A stretch of DNA of 64,000 bases from Zipacnadum sp036504235 (GTDB lineage Bacteria > Armatimonadota > Zipacnadia > Zipacnadales > Zipacnadaceae), in assembly GCA_036504235.1 (NCBI GenBank), contig DASXVN010000079.1, positions 124,001-188,000 on the forward strand. The letters run 5' to 3'. Positions 56,901 to 64,000 of the stretch are shown here, piece after piece. Positions within the stretch are counted from its first letter, which is position 1. Every line of letters starts with the position of its first letter. The notes beneath the pieces are model-generated. The model ran no database searches and was not told the origin of the DNA. It saw only the letters and a list, made by a program, of their open reading frames with translations. A program made the position numbers and the translations under genes.

Positions 56901-57959
56901 ATGGACGACACTCCGAAACGCGAGCGGATTATCAGCGCCGGGCAACAGGAGGAGGACCAGGACGAACTCCTGTCCCTGCGCCCCCGCACCCTGGCCGAGT
57001 ATAACGTCGGGCAGGACCGGCTCATCCAGCAACTCCAGATCGCGCTCCAGGCCGCGCAGTCGCGGGGGGAGTGTTTGGAGCACCTGCTCTTTGACGGCCC
57101 GCCGGGGCTGGGCAAGACCACGCTGGCCTACATCATCGCTCAGGAGATGGGGGCGGAGATGCACCGCACCAGCGGACCCGCGATGGAGCGCGCCGCCGAT
57201 CTGGTGGGGATGCTGACCAACCTCAAGGCCGGCGACGTGCTGTTTATTGATGAGATTCATCGCATCCCCCGGGTGGTCGAGGAGTACCTGTACACCGCCA
57301 TGGAGGACTTCCAGATTGACTTTGTGGTGGACCGCGGCCCCTACGCCAAGACCATCTCGCTGCGGCTGGAGCCGTTTACCCTGATCGGCGCGACTACCCG
57401 CTCGGGCATGCTCACCGCCCCGCTCCGGGAGCGCTTCGGCATCTTCCATCACCTGGACTTCTACGCGCCGGAGCAGCTCCAGCAGATCGTGCAGCGATCC
57501 TCCGGGATTCTGCAGATTCCCCTGGAACCGGCCGGGGCGGAGGAGCTGGCCCGGCGCAGCCGCGGGACGCCGCGCATCGTCAACCGGCTGCTGCGGCGGG
57601 TGCGGGACTACGCGCAGGTGGTGGCGCAGGGCGTGATCACGCTGGAGGTCGCGCACCTGGCGCTGGACCAGATGGGCGTGGACGCGCGGGGCCTGGACCC
57701 CCTGGACCGCAAGTATCTGCGGGCGATGATCGAGTATTACGGTGGCGGACCGGTGGGGCTGAACGCGCTGTCCGCGACGCTCTCGGAGGACGCCGACACC
57801 CTGCAGGACGTGGTGGAGCCCTTCCTGCTGAAGATTGGCTTCGTGATCCGCACGGCCCGGGGACGCATGGCCACCCAGGCGGCGTACGATCATCTGGCCA
57901 TCAAGGCGCCGGCTCCCTCGGCGCCCGGGGGGCAGGAGAACTTGCCGCTCGGGGAGTAA
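56901..57959 (+). CDS. ruvB: Holliday junction branch migration ATPase RuvB
   Basis: This 352-aa AAA+ motor is intact: Walker A FDGPPGLGKTTLAY, Walker B FIDEIHRI, sensor 1 LIGATTRSGMLTAPLRERFG with the Arg finger, sensor 2 RSRGTPRIVNRLLRRVRDYA and a winged-helix C-terminus (YLRAMIEYYGGGPVGLNALS). It has no Shine-Dalgarno. A TACTCC box ends 5 nt before the ATG with TTCCGA 17 bp upstream, so it may also be leaderless, though these boxes are weak. It is separated from ruvCA by the DUF4349 gene and repeats. Confidence 0.97.
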   Translation: MDDTPKRERIISAGQQEEDQDELLSLRPRTLAEYNVGQDRLIQQLQIALQAAQSRGECLEHLLFDGPPGLGKTTLAYIIAQEMGAEMHRTSGPAMERAADLVGMLTNLKAGDVLFIDEIHRIPRVVEEYLYTAMEDFQIDFVVDRGPYAKTISLRLEPFTLIGATTRSGMLTAPLRERFGIFHHLDFYAPEQLQQIVQRSSGILQIPLEPAGAEELARRSRGTPRIVNRLLRRVRDYAQVVAQGVITLEVAHLALDQMGVDARGLDPLDRKYLRAMIEYYGGGPVGLNALSATLSEDADTLQDVVEPFLLKIGFVIRTARGRMATQAAYDHLAIKAPAPSAPGGQENLPLGE

Positions 57960-58040
57960 CCCCGCCGGCGCTCGTGAACGTTGCCGGCGGTTGCTGCGTC
58001 TCAAACGCACGAGACCATTCCGGCGCCCTGAGGTTACCCT

Positions 58041-58463
58041 ATGTACAAGCACATCCTCGTGCCCCTGGATCAGTCGGACCTGGCGGAAACCGCTCTGCCG
58101 CACGCCGAGGCGATTGCTCGGGCCATGAAGGCGCGCCTCAGCATCGTGGTAGTCTCTTCGCTGCCGGATCCAAATGGCACGGCGCGGGCGGCGTGGGAGG
58201 CCGAGATCGGCACCGCCGGGGAGTACCTCAAGTCCGTGTGCAGCCGCTTTGCCGACGAGAAGCTACTCTGCGCCTCGCAGGTTATCGAGGGCGACATCGC
58301 CGAGGAGATCGTCCGCTATGCGCAGGACCATGACTGCGACCTGATTGTCATGGCCACGCACGGTCGGCCGGGGCGCGAGCGCTGGGTTCATGGCAGCGTC
58401 GCTGAGGCGGTGCTGGCCACGACCGCGGTGCCCGTGCTGATGGTCCGCGCGCCGGAGGAGTAG
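58041..58463 (+). CDS. Universal stress protein (UspA family)
   Basis: This 140-aa single Usp domain starts with YKHILVPLDQSDLAETALPHA and ends with the ATP-binding pattern ATHGRPGRERWVHGSVAEAVL (G-2x-G-9x-G(S)). It is probably ATP-binding (UspFG/MJ0577 type). A modest TGAGGT lies 8 nt before the ATG. The 82-nt gap to ruvB suggests possible co-transcription. Its specific role is unknown. Confidence 0.93.
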   Translation: MYKHILVPLDQSDLAETALPHAEAIARAMKARLSIVVVSSLPDPNGTARAAWEAEIGTAGEYLKSVCSRFADEKLLCASQVIEGDIAEEIVRYAQDHDCDLIVMATHGRPGRERWVHGSVAEAVLATTAVPVLMVRAPEE

Positions 58464-58505
58464 GCCCGGACAGGTCCGACTGCCCCCGACCGGGAACTAT
58501 CCGGC

Positions 58506-59546
58506 ATGAGCAAGCTGACCGCCTGGCCGCTGAGCCCCCCGCAAACCGCCCGCCTGCTGCGCCACTGGAACGTGGGGGTGTTCGTCTTTTCCCGCCCCGG
58601 ACCGGGCACGGCCAGCCCTGCCGTGGTCGTCACCACCCGGCGCGGGCAGTACTTCCTCAAGCAGCGCGCCCCCCAGTACGCCGCCCGCCCCCGGCTCTCC
58701 TATGACCACGCGGTGATGCGCCACCTGAAGCGCGCCGGGCTGCCGATCACCCTGAGCCTCAAGACCGCCGTCGGCAGCCGCTGGGTGACCGAGGGCGAGC
58801 ACGTCTACGAGGTCTATCCGTGGGTGGAAGGGGAGCGTTTTGACCCCGAGAACCAGGCGCAATTGGCGGCGGCGGGGACGCTGCTGGGGCGCCTGCACCA
58901 GGCTACGGCGGAGTTCACCCCGGCCGGCGAGAAGGCGCTGCCGCGGCTCTTTGACCCCCGCGACCGGCTAGCCGAGATCGCCGAGGCGCGGGGGCTTCTG
59001 GCCGAGGGCGTGAACCCCGGCGCGAGCAGCCCCGAGCAGGCGGCGGCCACGCTGGATTTCCTGGAGGAGACGGTGCGGGGGATTCTGGAGCGGGTGCCGG
59101 AGGAGCGCTACTGGGCGCTGCCGCAGGCGGTCGTCCACGGGGATTACCACTTCGCCAACCTGCTGTTCGCGGGCGACGAGGTGGCGGGGGTGTTTGATTT
59201 TGACTGGTGCTCGCGCCAGGCGCGGCTCAAGGACGTGGTGGACGGGCTGATGTTCTTCGCCAGCCGCCGCGAGCCGACCGGCGGAGGAGACCTCGCGGCC
59301 CTGACTGCGGTGCCGCTGCCCGACGCGGAGCGGACGGCTACCTTCCTGGCGGCCTACGAGGCGCTGGCCCCGCTCACCGCGGAGGAGCGGCTCTGTCTGC
59401 CGGACCTGTGGCGCGAGCGGTGGCTGTACGTGCGGCTGGACGCGATGAGCCGCAAGCTGCCGCGCGCCCTGAAGCTGCGCTTCCTGCTGCCCGGCGTGGA
59501 GGAGCCGCTGCGGAACGTGCCGGACCTGGGGGAGGCGCGCCCGTGA
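58506..59546 (+). CDS. Aminoglycoside phosphotransferase/CotS-like kinase
   Basis: This 346-aa protein-kinase-like phosphotransferase (APH family, CotS/homoserine kinase II-like) has a nucleotide lobe with TRRGQYFLKQR (Lys). The catalytic loop is VVHGDYHFANLLF (His-Gly-Asp...Asn) and the metal-binding DFD is in GVFDFDWCSRQARLKDVVDGL. Small-molecule kinases of this type phosphorylate sugars, choline or homoserine; the substrate is not evident. The stop overlaps the next gene (GTGA). Length is normal. Confidence 0.88.
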   Translation: MSKLTAWPLSPPQTARLLRHWNVGVFVFSRPGPGTASPAVVVTTRRGQYFLKQRAPQYAARPRLSYDHAVMRHLKRAGLPITLSLKTAVGSRWVTEGEHVYEVYPWVEGERFDPENQAQLAAAGTLLGRLHQATAEFTPAGEKALPRLFDPRDRLAEIAEARGLLAEGVNPGASSPEQAAATLDFLEETVRGILERVPEERYWALPQAVVHGDYHFANLLFAGDEVAGVFDFDWCSRQARLKDVVDGLMFFASRREPTGGGDLAALTAVPLPDAERTATFLAAYEALAPLTAEERLCLPDLWRERWLYVRLDAMSRKLPRALKLRFLLPGVEEPLRNVPDLGEARP

Positions 59547-60373
59547 AGAAAGCCCCCGGTCCGGAGCTGACACTACCGGAGATTCTCGCCGATTTCGCCG
59601 CCCACGGCAGCCCCGACGGGGTGGCCGGCATGGCGCGGTTCGGGATCGTCACCGCGCAGGCGTTCGGCGTGAGCACCGGCGACGTCCGGCGGCTGGCCAA
59701 GCGAATTGGCAAGAATCACCGGCTGGCGGTGGCGCTGTGGAAGCAGGGGTCCTTTGAGGCACGGGCGCTGGCCTTTATGATCGAGGACCCGCGCACGCTG
59801 ACCGCCGCGCAGATGGATCGCTGGACGGCGCAGTTCGACAACTGGGCCACCTGCGACGGCTGCTGCCTGCACCTGTTCGTCGCCACGCCCTTCGCGGTCG
59901 CCAAAGCCCTGCAGTACGCCGCCGACGACCGCGAGTTCGTCAAGCGCGCCGGCCTGACGCTGATAGCCTGCCTGGCGGTACACGACAAAGCGGGGACCTC
60001 GCCCTGGGGGGAATTCCTGACGGTAATCCGCCGCGAGTCGAGCGACCCGCGCAACTACGTAAAGAAGGCAGCCAACTGGGCGCTACGCCAGATCGGCAAG
60101 CGCGACCTGGAGCTAAACCGCCAGGCCCTAACCGTAGCCGAGGAGCTAGCCCAGGCGGACAACGCCCCCGCCCGCTGGATAGGCAAAGACGCCGTGCGTG
60201 AACTACGCAGCGAGGCCGTGCAGGAGAGGCTGGCGGCGAAGGCGGCGGGCCTCAGAAATGCGGCGCTTGTAGGCCCCCCGAGCCACTCCTCTGAAGCGCT
60301 TAGGGCGAAGTCGGGCGACCCGGCCGAGCGGGCAGGAGGCTCGGGTCTATCGGAGTGTAGGCGACGTTTCTGA
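59543..60373 (+). CDS. DNA alkylation repair enzyme (AlkD-like)
   Basis: This 276-aa HEAT-like repeat protein matches the AlkD family (DNA glycosylase removing alkylated purines). FGIVTAQAFGVSTGDVRRLAKRIGKNHRLAVALWKQGSFEARALAFMIEDP, WTAQFDNWATCDGCC, LHLFVATPFAVAKALQYA, VKKAANWALRQIGKRD and WIGKDAVREL are all typical. A GTG start overlaps the preceding stop, with GGGGGAGG about 8 nt upstream. The last ~40 residues depart from the family and overlap, antisense, the end of the HEAT lipoprotein gene. The native end was probably near RLAAKAAG. Confidence 0.88.
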   Translation: MKKAPGPELTLPEILADFAAHGSPDGVAGMARFGIVTAQAFGVSTGDVRRLAKRIGKNHRLAVALWKQGSFEARALAFMIEDPRTLTAAQMDRWTAQFDNWATCDGCCLHLFVATPFAVAKALQYAADDREFVKRAGLTLIACLAVHDKAGTSPWGEFLTVIRRESSDPRNYVKKAANWALRQIGKRDLELNRQALTVAEELAQADNAPARWIGKDAVRELRSEAVQERLAAKAAGLRNAALVGPPSHSSEALRAKSGDPAERAGGSGLSECRRRF

Positions 60374-62207
60374 CCACTTGATCAGAATCATGACGGAGGG
60401 CGGCCAAAGCATCCGCCGCCGCGCTTGTGCCTAGCGAATTGAGTGACAAGACAGCCGTGCGCTTGTCCTCGACCTCCGGGGCATGGCGCACTAGGGCAAC
60501 CAGCGGGGCCACGGCTCGATCATCGTGCCGGTCGATCGCCAGCGACAAACAGGCGAGCGCCATTTTCGGTGGTTGGTCGGCAGCGGCGGTGAGCAGCGCA
60601 GACACCACCTCACCGTCCTTGAACCGGCCCAGCACCTGAATCGACGCAAGCTTGACCTCAGTGGGCTCCTGGGAGCGCACATTGTTGAGAAGGATGGGGA
60701 CGGCCCTCCGTCCCAAGCGATTGGCCAGGCCATTGGCGGCGTACAGGCAGACCACGGGATCGTGGGCTGCTGCGACCAAAGCGGGGACCACGCGGGGGTC
60801 GTCCAGCTCGGAGACGACATCAACGGCGATCCTGCGCGCCTCCGGCGAGGGGTCCTGGAGCATCGCCAGCAAGTGGCGGATTGCCGGCTCCGAAGTCGTC
60901 CCTCTCATTGACAGGGCCGCGTCTCGTCGTATGGCGGGGTCCGGGTCCCACAGACGCAGCAGCGTATCGCTGGCCGCCCGCAAGGCGAGCGGATCGCGGG
61001 TCGGTATGGTGTGCAGGCTGTCGTGCTCCCCCCAGGTGCAGCCCGCCTCCGCCAACGGTTGTTGAGCGCCCTCTTTCCCGATGGTCACCATCAACGCCCG
61101 TGCCACCTCCGCCTTGACTGGTGGCTCCGAGTTCCGACCGGCCTGGACCAGCGCCGCGATGACCGTCGCCTGTTCAGTGAAGAGGTTCTGCCGAGGTTCG
61201 GCCTTCCCGTTAGGTTTGGGAGTGCCGAGGGCGGGAAGAGAGAGCGGCCGGCCTTCGCCGAACTGCCCCAGGGTCCACGCTGCCGCAGAACGGACTTGCT
61301 GGTCGTCATCAGCCAGCCGCACGAGAAGCTGAGGAACACAAGCACGCAAGGCTGGCACCAGCCCGGCAACTTCTGCGGAGGTCACCTTCCCCCAAGGCCA
61401 ATCCTTGCCATTGGTTATTTGCAGGGTTTGGGCGACCGTATACCCGAGGCGCGCCGTTCCGAGCGTTCCGAGCGCCCAAACCGCCTGCACCCGCACCGAG
61501 GCCTCCGGGTCGTCCGTGACTTTGACCAGGGCATCTACGGCGCGAGGGTCGGAAATTAGGCCCAGCGCCCAGGCCGCATTGGCTCGCACCAGCTCGTCGC
61601 GGTCATCCAAGCAGCCGATCAGCGGAAGGACGGCGGGCGAGAGTTCCCGCTCGCCCCACCCCAGAGGCAGGAAATGGCCTCCGCGGTCGAAGGGCGGCAA
61701 AGCGTTCAGCGACTGGTTGTATTTCAGGCGTCCCAGCGTCCAACTGGCCAGCTGTCTGACGAACAGATCGTCCCCCGCCAGGGCGGTGAGGAGCGTTGGC
61801 ACCACCGGGACGCGCCGCGGGTCCAAGTGGGCTAGCGCCTCGGCGGCCTCGCTCCCGGGAGAGGTGACGGGATGCCCCGGATCATCTTTCGCAACCGGGT
61901 TGCTGTCCGGCAGCATATGCATGAGGAAAGACAGCGCGACCGTCTCCACCTCTCTGCGATAGGTGAGAGCGTGGACGCCGTCTACGCGAACCTGGGGGTC
62001 GGGAGAGTAGAGCCGCTCGAAGAACTCGCGGTTCTGGGGGGAGAGGTCCGGTGGTAGCTGCGACTGCGGGAGGTCCAGGTGAAACTCCCGCGCCTTGAAG
62101 GGAAGTGTGTATACGTGCGGTGAGGCCGTCTGCGTTTTGCAGCCACTGGCCACGCAGAGCAGCGCCATGACCGACACCAGTCGGAAGCCAACGGCTCGCT
62201 GAGTCAT
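60300..62207 (-). CDS. HEAT-repeat lipoprotein
   Basis: This 635-aa exported protein has lipobox CVASGC (Cys23). At least eight HEAT/PBS-lyase repeats follow (EAAEALAHLDP, VRQLASWTLGRLKYN, LVRANAAWALGLISDPRAVDALVKV, VRVQAVWALGTLG, VRSAAAWTLGQFGEG, IRRDAALSMRG, ARRIAVDVVSELDDPRVVPALVAA, VKLASIQVLGRFKDGEVVSALL). It is probably a surface protein-interaction scaffold. GGGAGGGG precedes the ATG. Its 3' end overlaps the convergent AlkD-like gene by 74 nt. The function is unknown. Confidence 0.85.
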   Translation of the reverse strand: MTQRAVGFRLVSVMALLCVASGCKTQTASPHVYTLPFKAREFHLDLPQSQLPPDLSPQNREFFERLYSPDPQVRVDGVHALTYRREVETVALSFLMHMLPDSNPVAKDDPGHPVTSPGSEAAEALAHLDPRRVPVVPTLLTALAGDDLFVRQLASWTLGRLKYNQSLNALPPFDRGGHFLPLGWGERELSPAVLPLIGCLDDRDELVRANAAWALGLISDPRAVDALVKVTDDPEASVRVQAVWALGTLGTARLGYTVAQTLQITNGKDWPWGKVTSAEVAGLVPALRACVPQLLVRLADDDQQVRSAAAWTLGQFGEGRPLSLPALGTPKPNGKAEPRQNLFTEQATVIAALVQAGRNSEPPVKAEVARALMVTIGKEGAQQPLAEAGCTWGEHDSLHTIPTRDPLALRAASDTLLRLWDPDPAIRRDAALSMRGTTSEPAIRHLLAMLQDPSPEARRIAVDVVSELDDPRVVPALVAAAHDPVVCLYAANGLANRLGRRAVPILLNNVRSQEPTEVKLASIQVLGRFKDGEVVSALLTAAADQPPKMALACLSLAIDRHDDRAVAPLVALVRHAPEVEDKRTAVLSLNSLGTSAAADALAALRHDSDQVVRNVAYTPIDPSLLPARPGRPTSP

Positions 62208-62320
62208 TTGCCCCTCCCTCGCAGCTCCGCCGACGTGGGTCTAACCGCCGGTTGTTACCAAGGCGAGTCAGGCCGTTACATGTCTATGAACGCCACCAGT
62301 GAGCGGAAGTTCCGGCGTCT

Positions 62321-64000
62321 CTACTTCCCCTCCTCCATCTCCCTCTCCCTCGCCCGCCGCTCTTCCTCGGCCTGTGCGAACTGCGGGAAGCTCTCGGCGC
62401 GGGGGCCGTCGGGGTGCGGGTAGAGCGCCTCTACGCGGCGGCTGTACGGCTGCTCGTCCGGGAGGCCGCGGGAGCCGATTAGCCAGGAGTTGCCCCACTC
62501 CTTGATCTCCATCTGGTCCCAGGGGAAGAATGGGAAGTTGGGCTGGCTCCGCTCGCCGAGGAAGGGCAGCGCGTCGGCGGAGATTTGGTTGGACTCGAAG
62601 AGCGGCTGCGGGCGCGGGCGACCGTCAATCAGCTCGGTGGTCACGCCGGGCGGGTTGGTGGACATGACCAGGCGGAACCAGACGTCGTCGCGCAGGTACT
62701 CGAAGTAGCGCGTCTGCACGAAGTAGTAGTCCACAATCCGCGCGGCGGATTTGTGCTGATGGAAGGCCTCCAGCGACTTGTAGCGGCGGGCGTCGTCCAC
62801 CGTGACGACCATGCCGTTGAGGATGCGCCCCAGCTCCAGGCGGCTGAATGAGCGCGGCTCCCCCTCGTAGTTGATCAGCTCCAGAGCCTCGTATTCGTTC
62901 TGGCGCGAGAAGCGCAACGCCGCGCGTCGGGGGAGGCTGGTGGGGATCAGCGGCTGGACGTGGATGAAGACTTGGCCCGCGTGGATACTGACCGGCACGA
63001 CCTCTTGGCTCTCTCCGACCGCGCCGGACTGCACCGGGCCCTCGCCGATGACGCTGGCCGTGATCTCGCCGAAATGCGCGGGGAAGATCAGGTTCATCTT
63101 CAGCGCCGGGGCGACAAAGGGCGCGCGCCGCAGGTTCGGCGTGCAGAGCAACAGCGCCACGTTGTCTTTCTGCGAGGTATAGCACCAGGCCTGATTGTGC
63201 AGGAACCCCTCGCCGCAGAAGGCGCCATCCGCCGAGGTGTCTTTCGCGCCCAGCGGCTCCTCGTCGGTGCGATACTTGAAGAACACGCTGGCCGCGTCCC
63301 GCGAGGAGCGCAGCTCCGCCTCGCGCCGGTAGGTGATATAGAGGCTGGCGGTCTGCTCGCCGCCGCACATGGGGCGGTTGGCGGTGCCCAGCGAGAAGGT
63401 CTCCTCCATGTACGTCTCGGTCTGCACGTGGCCGCCCATCTCGTAGGCTTCGTTAGCCTCGGACCGGCCCCGCAGGCGCGCCGGGTAGCGCCGCCCCGCG
63501 GCGAGCCAGGCCAGGTCCTCCGGCACGTGGACCTCGGTGTCGAGGAAGGTACATAGCTCGGCGGCGGTCTGCAGGTAGCAGCCCTCGAAGTGGATGACCT
63601 CGTGCCCGTCGGGGTGGAAGTAGCTCTGGATCAGGTCGCGCCCGGTGACCTCGGGGCCGAAGGCGTACCACATCATCAGTTGCAGCGAGTGGTTGTGCCC
63701 GGCGTAGTCAATGCTGTAGGCCCGCGACAGGGGGCCGGCCTGGTGTAGGGTGCCGGGGTGGTAGTGGAGCAGGACCTCCGCCCAAAGCCGCGCCTCCAGT
63801 TGCAGCGCCAGGGAGCGGATTTCCTCGTCCTGCGCCGCAGTGGCGATCTTCGCGAGCGAGGACAGGGTCAGCGCCGAGTAGGTGGAGGAGTTGTACTCGC
63901 CCATCCAAGCGGAGCGGGCCAGAATGGCGCGCAACTGGCGCAGATTCCAGCGGGCGTGGGTGAGCGCCGCCTCGTTGCCGAGGGCCTCCCCGGCCAGGAC
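62321..64000 (-). CDS. Large conserved hypothetical protein, 5' part outside the window
   Basis: The visible ~560 residues are open to the window edge, so the start lies beyond 64000. The alpha-helical first part (SLALQLEARLWAEVLLHYHPGTLHQAGPLSRAYSIDYAGHNHSLQLMMWYAFGPE) resembles alpha/alpha-toroid polysaccharide lyases or hydrolases. A beta-rich part follows (HVQTETYMEETFSLGTANRP, NQAWCYTSQKDNVALLLCTPN). It could be a glycan-active enzyme, but I recognise no family. The end is charged (QAEEERRAREREMEEGK). It is upstream of, and on the same strand as, the HEAT lipoprotein (113-nt gap). Confidence 0.7.
   Translation of the reverse strand, partial: VLAGEALGNEAALTHARWNLRQLRAILARSAWMGEYNSSTYSALTLSSLAKIATAAQDEEIRSLALQLEARLWAEVLLHYHPGTLHQAGPLSRAYSIDYAGHNHSLQLMMWYAFGPEVTGRDLIQSYFHPDGHEVIHFEGCYLQTAAELCTFLDTEVHVPEDLAWLAAGRRYPARLRGRSEANEAYEMGGHVQTETYMEETFSLGTANRPMCGGEQTASLYITYRREAELRSSRDAASVFFKYRTDEEPLGAKDTSADGAFCGEGFLHNQAWCYTSQKDNVALLLCTPNLRRAPFVAPALKMNLIFPAHFGEITASVIGEGPVQSGAVGESQEVVPVSIHAGQVFIHVQPLIPTSLPRRAALRFSRQNEYEALELINYEGEPRSFSRLELGRILNGMVVTVDDARRYKSLEAFHQHKSAARIVDYYFVQTRYFEYLRDDVWFRLVMSTNPPGVTTELIDGRPRPQPLFESNQISADALPFLGERSQPNFPFFPWDQMEIKEWGNSWLIGSRGLPDEQPYSRRVEALYPHPDGPRAESFPQFAQAEEERRAREREMEEGK

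Overview
The window is about 64 kb of high-GC bacterial chromosome, densely coding on both strands, with short intergenic gaps and many ATGA/GTGA start-stop overlaps. It contains no rRNA, tRNA, CRISPR array or transposase that I can see. The gene repertoire suggests a free-living, glycan-degrading bacterium of the Armatimonadota/Planctomycetota type. The basis for that is tandem DUF4190 proteins with H-X9-DG pilin-like C-termini, ThuA, Gfo/Idh/MocA and Tat-exported aldo/keto reductases, GH4 and GH2/42-like glycosidases, YhcH, HEAT-repeat proteins and a SUMF1-domain lipoprotein. The phylum is an inference from gene content, not a measurement.

Layout. 1-5.3 kb: the end of pheT, an MFS transporter, a small Pro-rich lipoprotein behind a structured leader, argG, and a GH4 glycosidase. 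5.4-7.1 kb: a lower-GC two-gene island (DUF4365 protein plus an unrecognised partner). 7.3-11.9 kb (minus): ThuA, an MFS permease fused to HEAT repeats, an N-acetylmuramoyl-L-alanine amidase and YhcH. 12.1-14.1 kb: two DUF4190/H-X9-DG paralogues. 14.2-18.7 kb: DAHP synthase, then a methyltransferase/putative nuclease pair (restriction-modification-like) translationally joined to hemW. 18.8-23.8 kb: a PKD-domain secreted protein, pyrC, an FGE-like lipoprotein and carA. 23.9-34.9 kb: a GH36-like enzyme (minus), a CaCA cation exchanger behind a yybP-ykoY-type (Mn2+) riboswitch (plus), and a minus-strand sugar locus LacI > 1312-aa glycosidase > Gfo/Idh > aldo/keto reductase. 35.1-36.3 kb: Rhs/YD-repeat debris with a small membrane protein. 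36.5-40.3 kb: an arabinose operon araB-araD-(FucI/AraA-type isomerase). 40.4-46.0 kb: a Pro/Gly-rich exported protein, then a CHASE2 nucleotide cyclase coupled to a zinc ribbon-permease-FecR fusion. 46.0-50.7 kb: a second GH4 enzyme, ppnP, lnt, dut and a TlpA-like lipoprotein. 50.7-53.7 kb: two tandem exported metallophosphoesterases. 53.9-60.4 kb: ruvC-ruvA, a DUF4349 lipoprotein, a 55-aa membrane protein, ruvB, a universal stress protein, a CotS/APH-type kinase and an AlkD-type DNA repair protein. 60.3-64 kb (minus): a HEAT-repeat lipoprotein and a truncated large hypothetical.

Regulatory signals are unusually readable. Several TTGnnn-N17-TAnnnT promoters are present. Four genes (carA, the lacI-type regulator, dut, ruvC) have a -10 box ending only 6-9 nt before the start codon and no Shine-Dalgarno, which predicts leaderless mRNAs. 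Strong intrinsic terminators separate convergent genes. A family of GC-rich palindromic repeats (core resembling CCCCTCTCC-loop-GGAGAGGGG) is scattered between genes. It has also entered two coding regions: in frame inside hemW, and as the last codons of lnt.

The most interesting items are the zinc ribbon-permease-FecR fusion beside an atypical CHASE2 cyclase, the riboswitch-controlled exchanger with a legible expression platform, the repeat-derived peptide in HemW, the MFS-HEAT fusion, and the two accessory islands (DUF4365 pair; methyltransferase pair).
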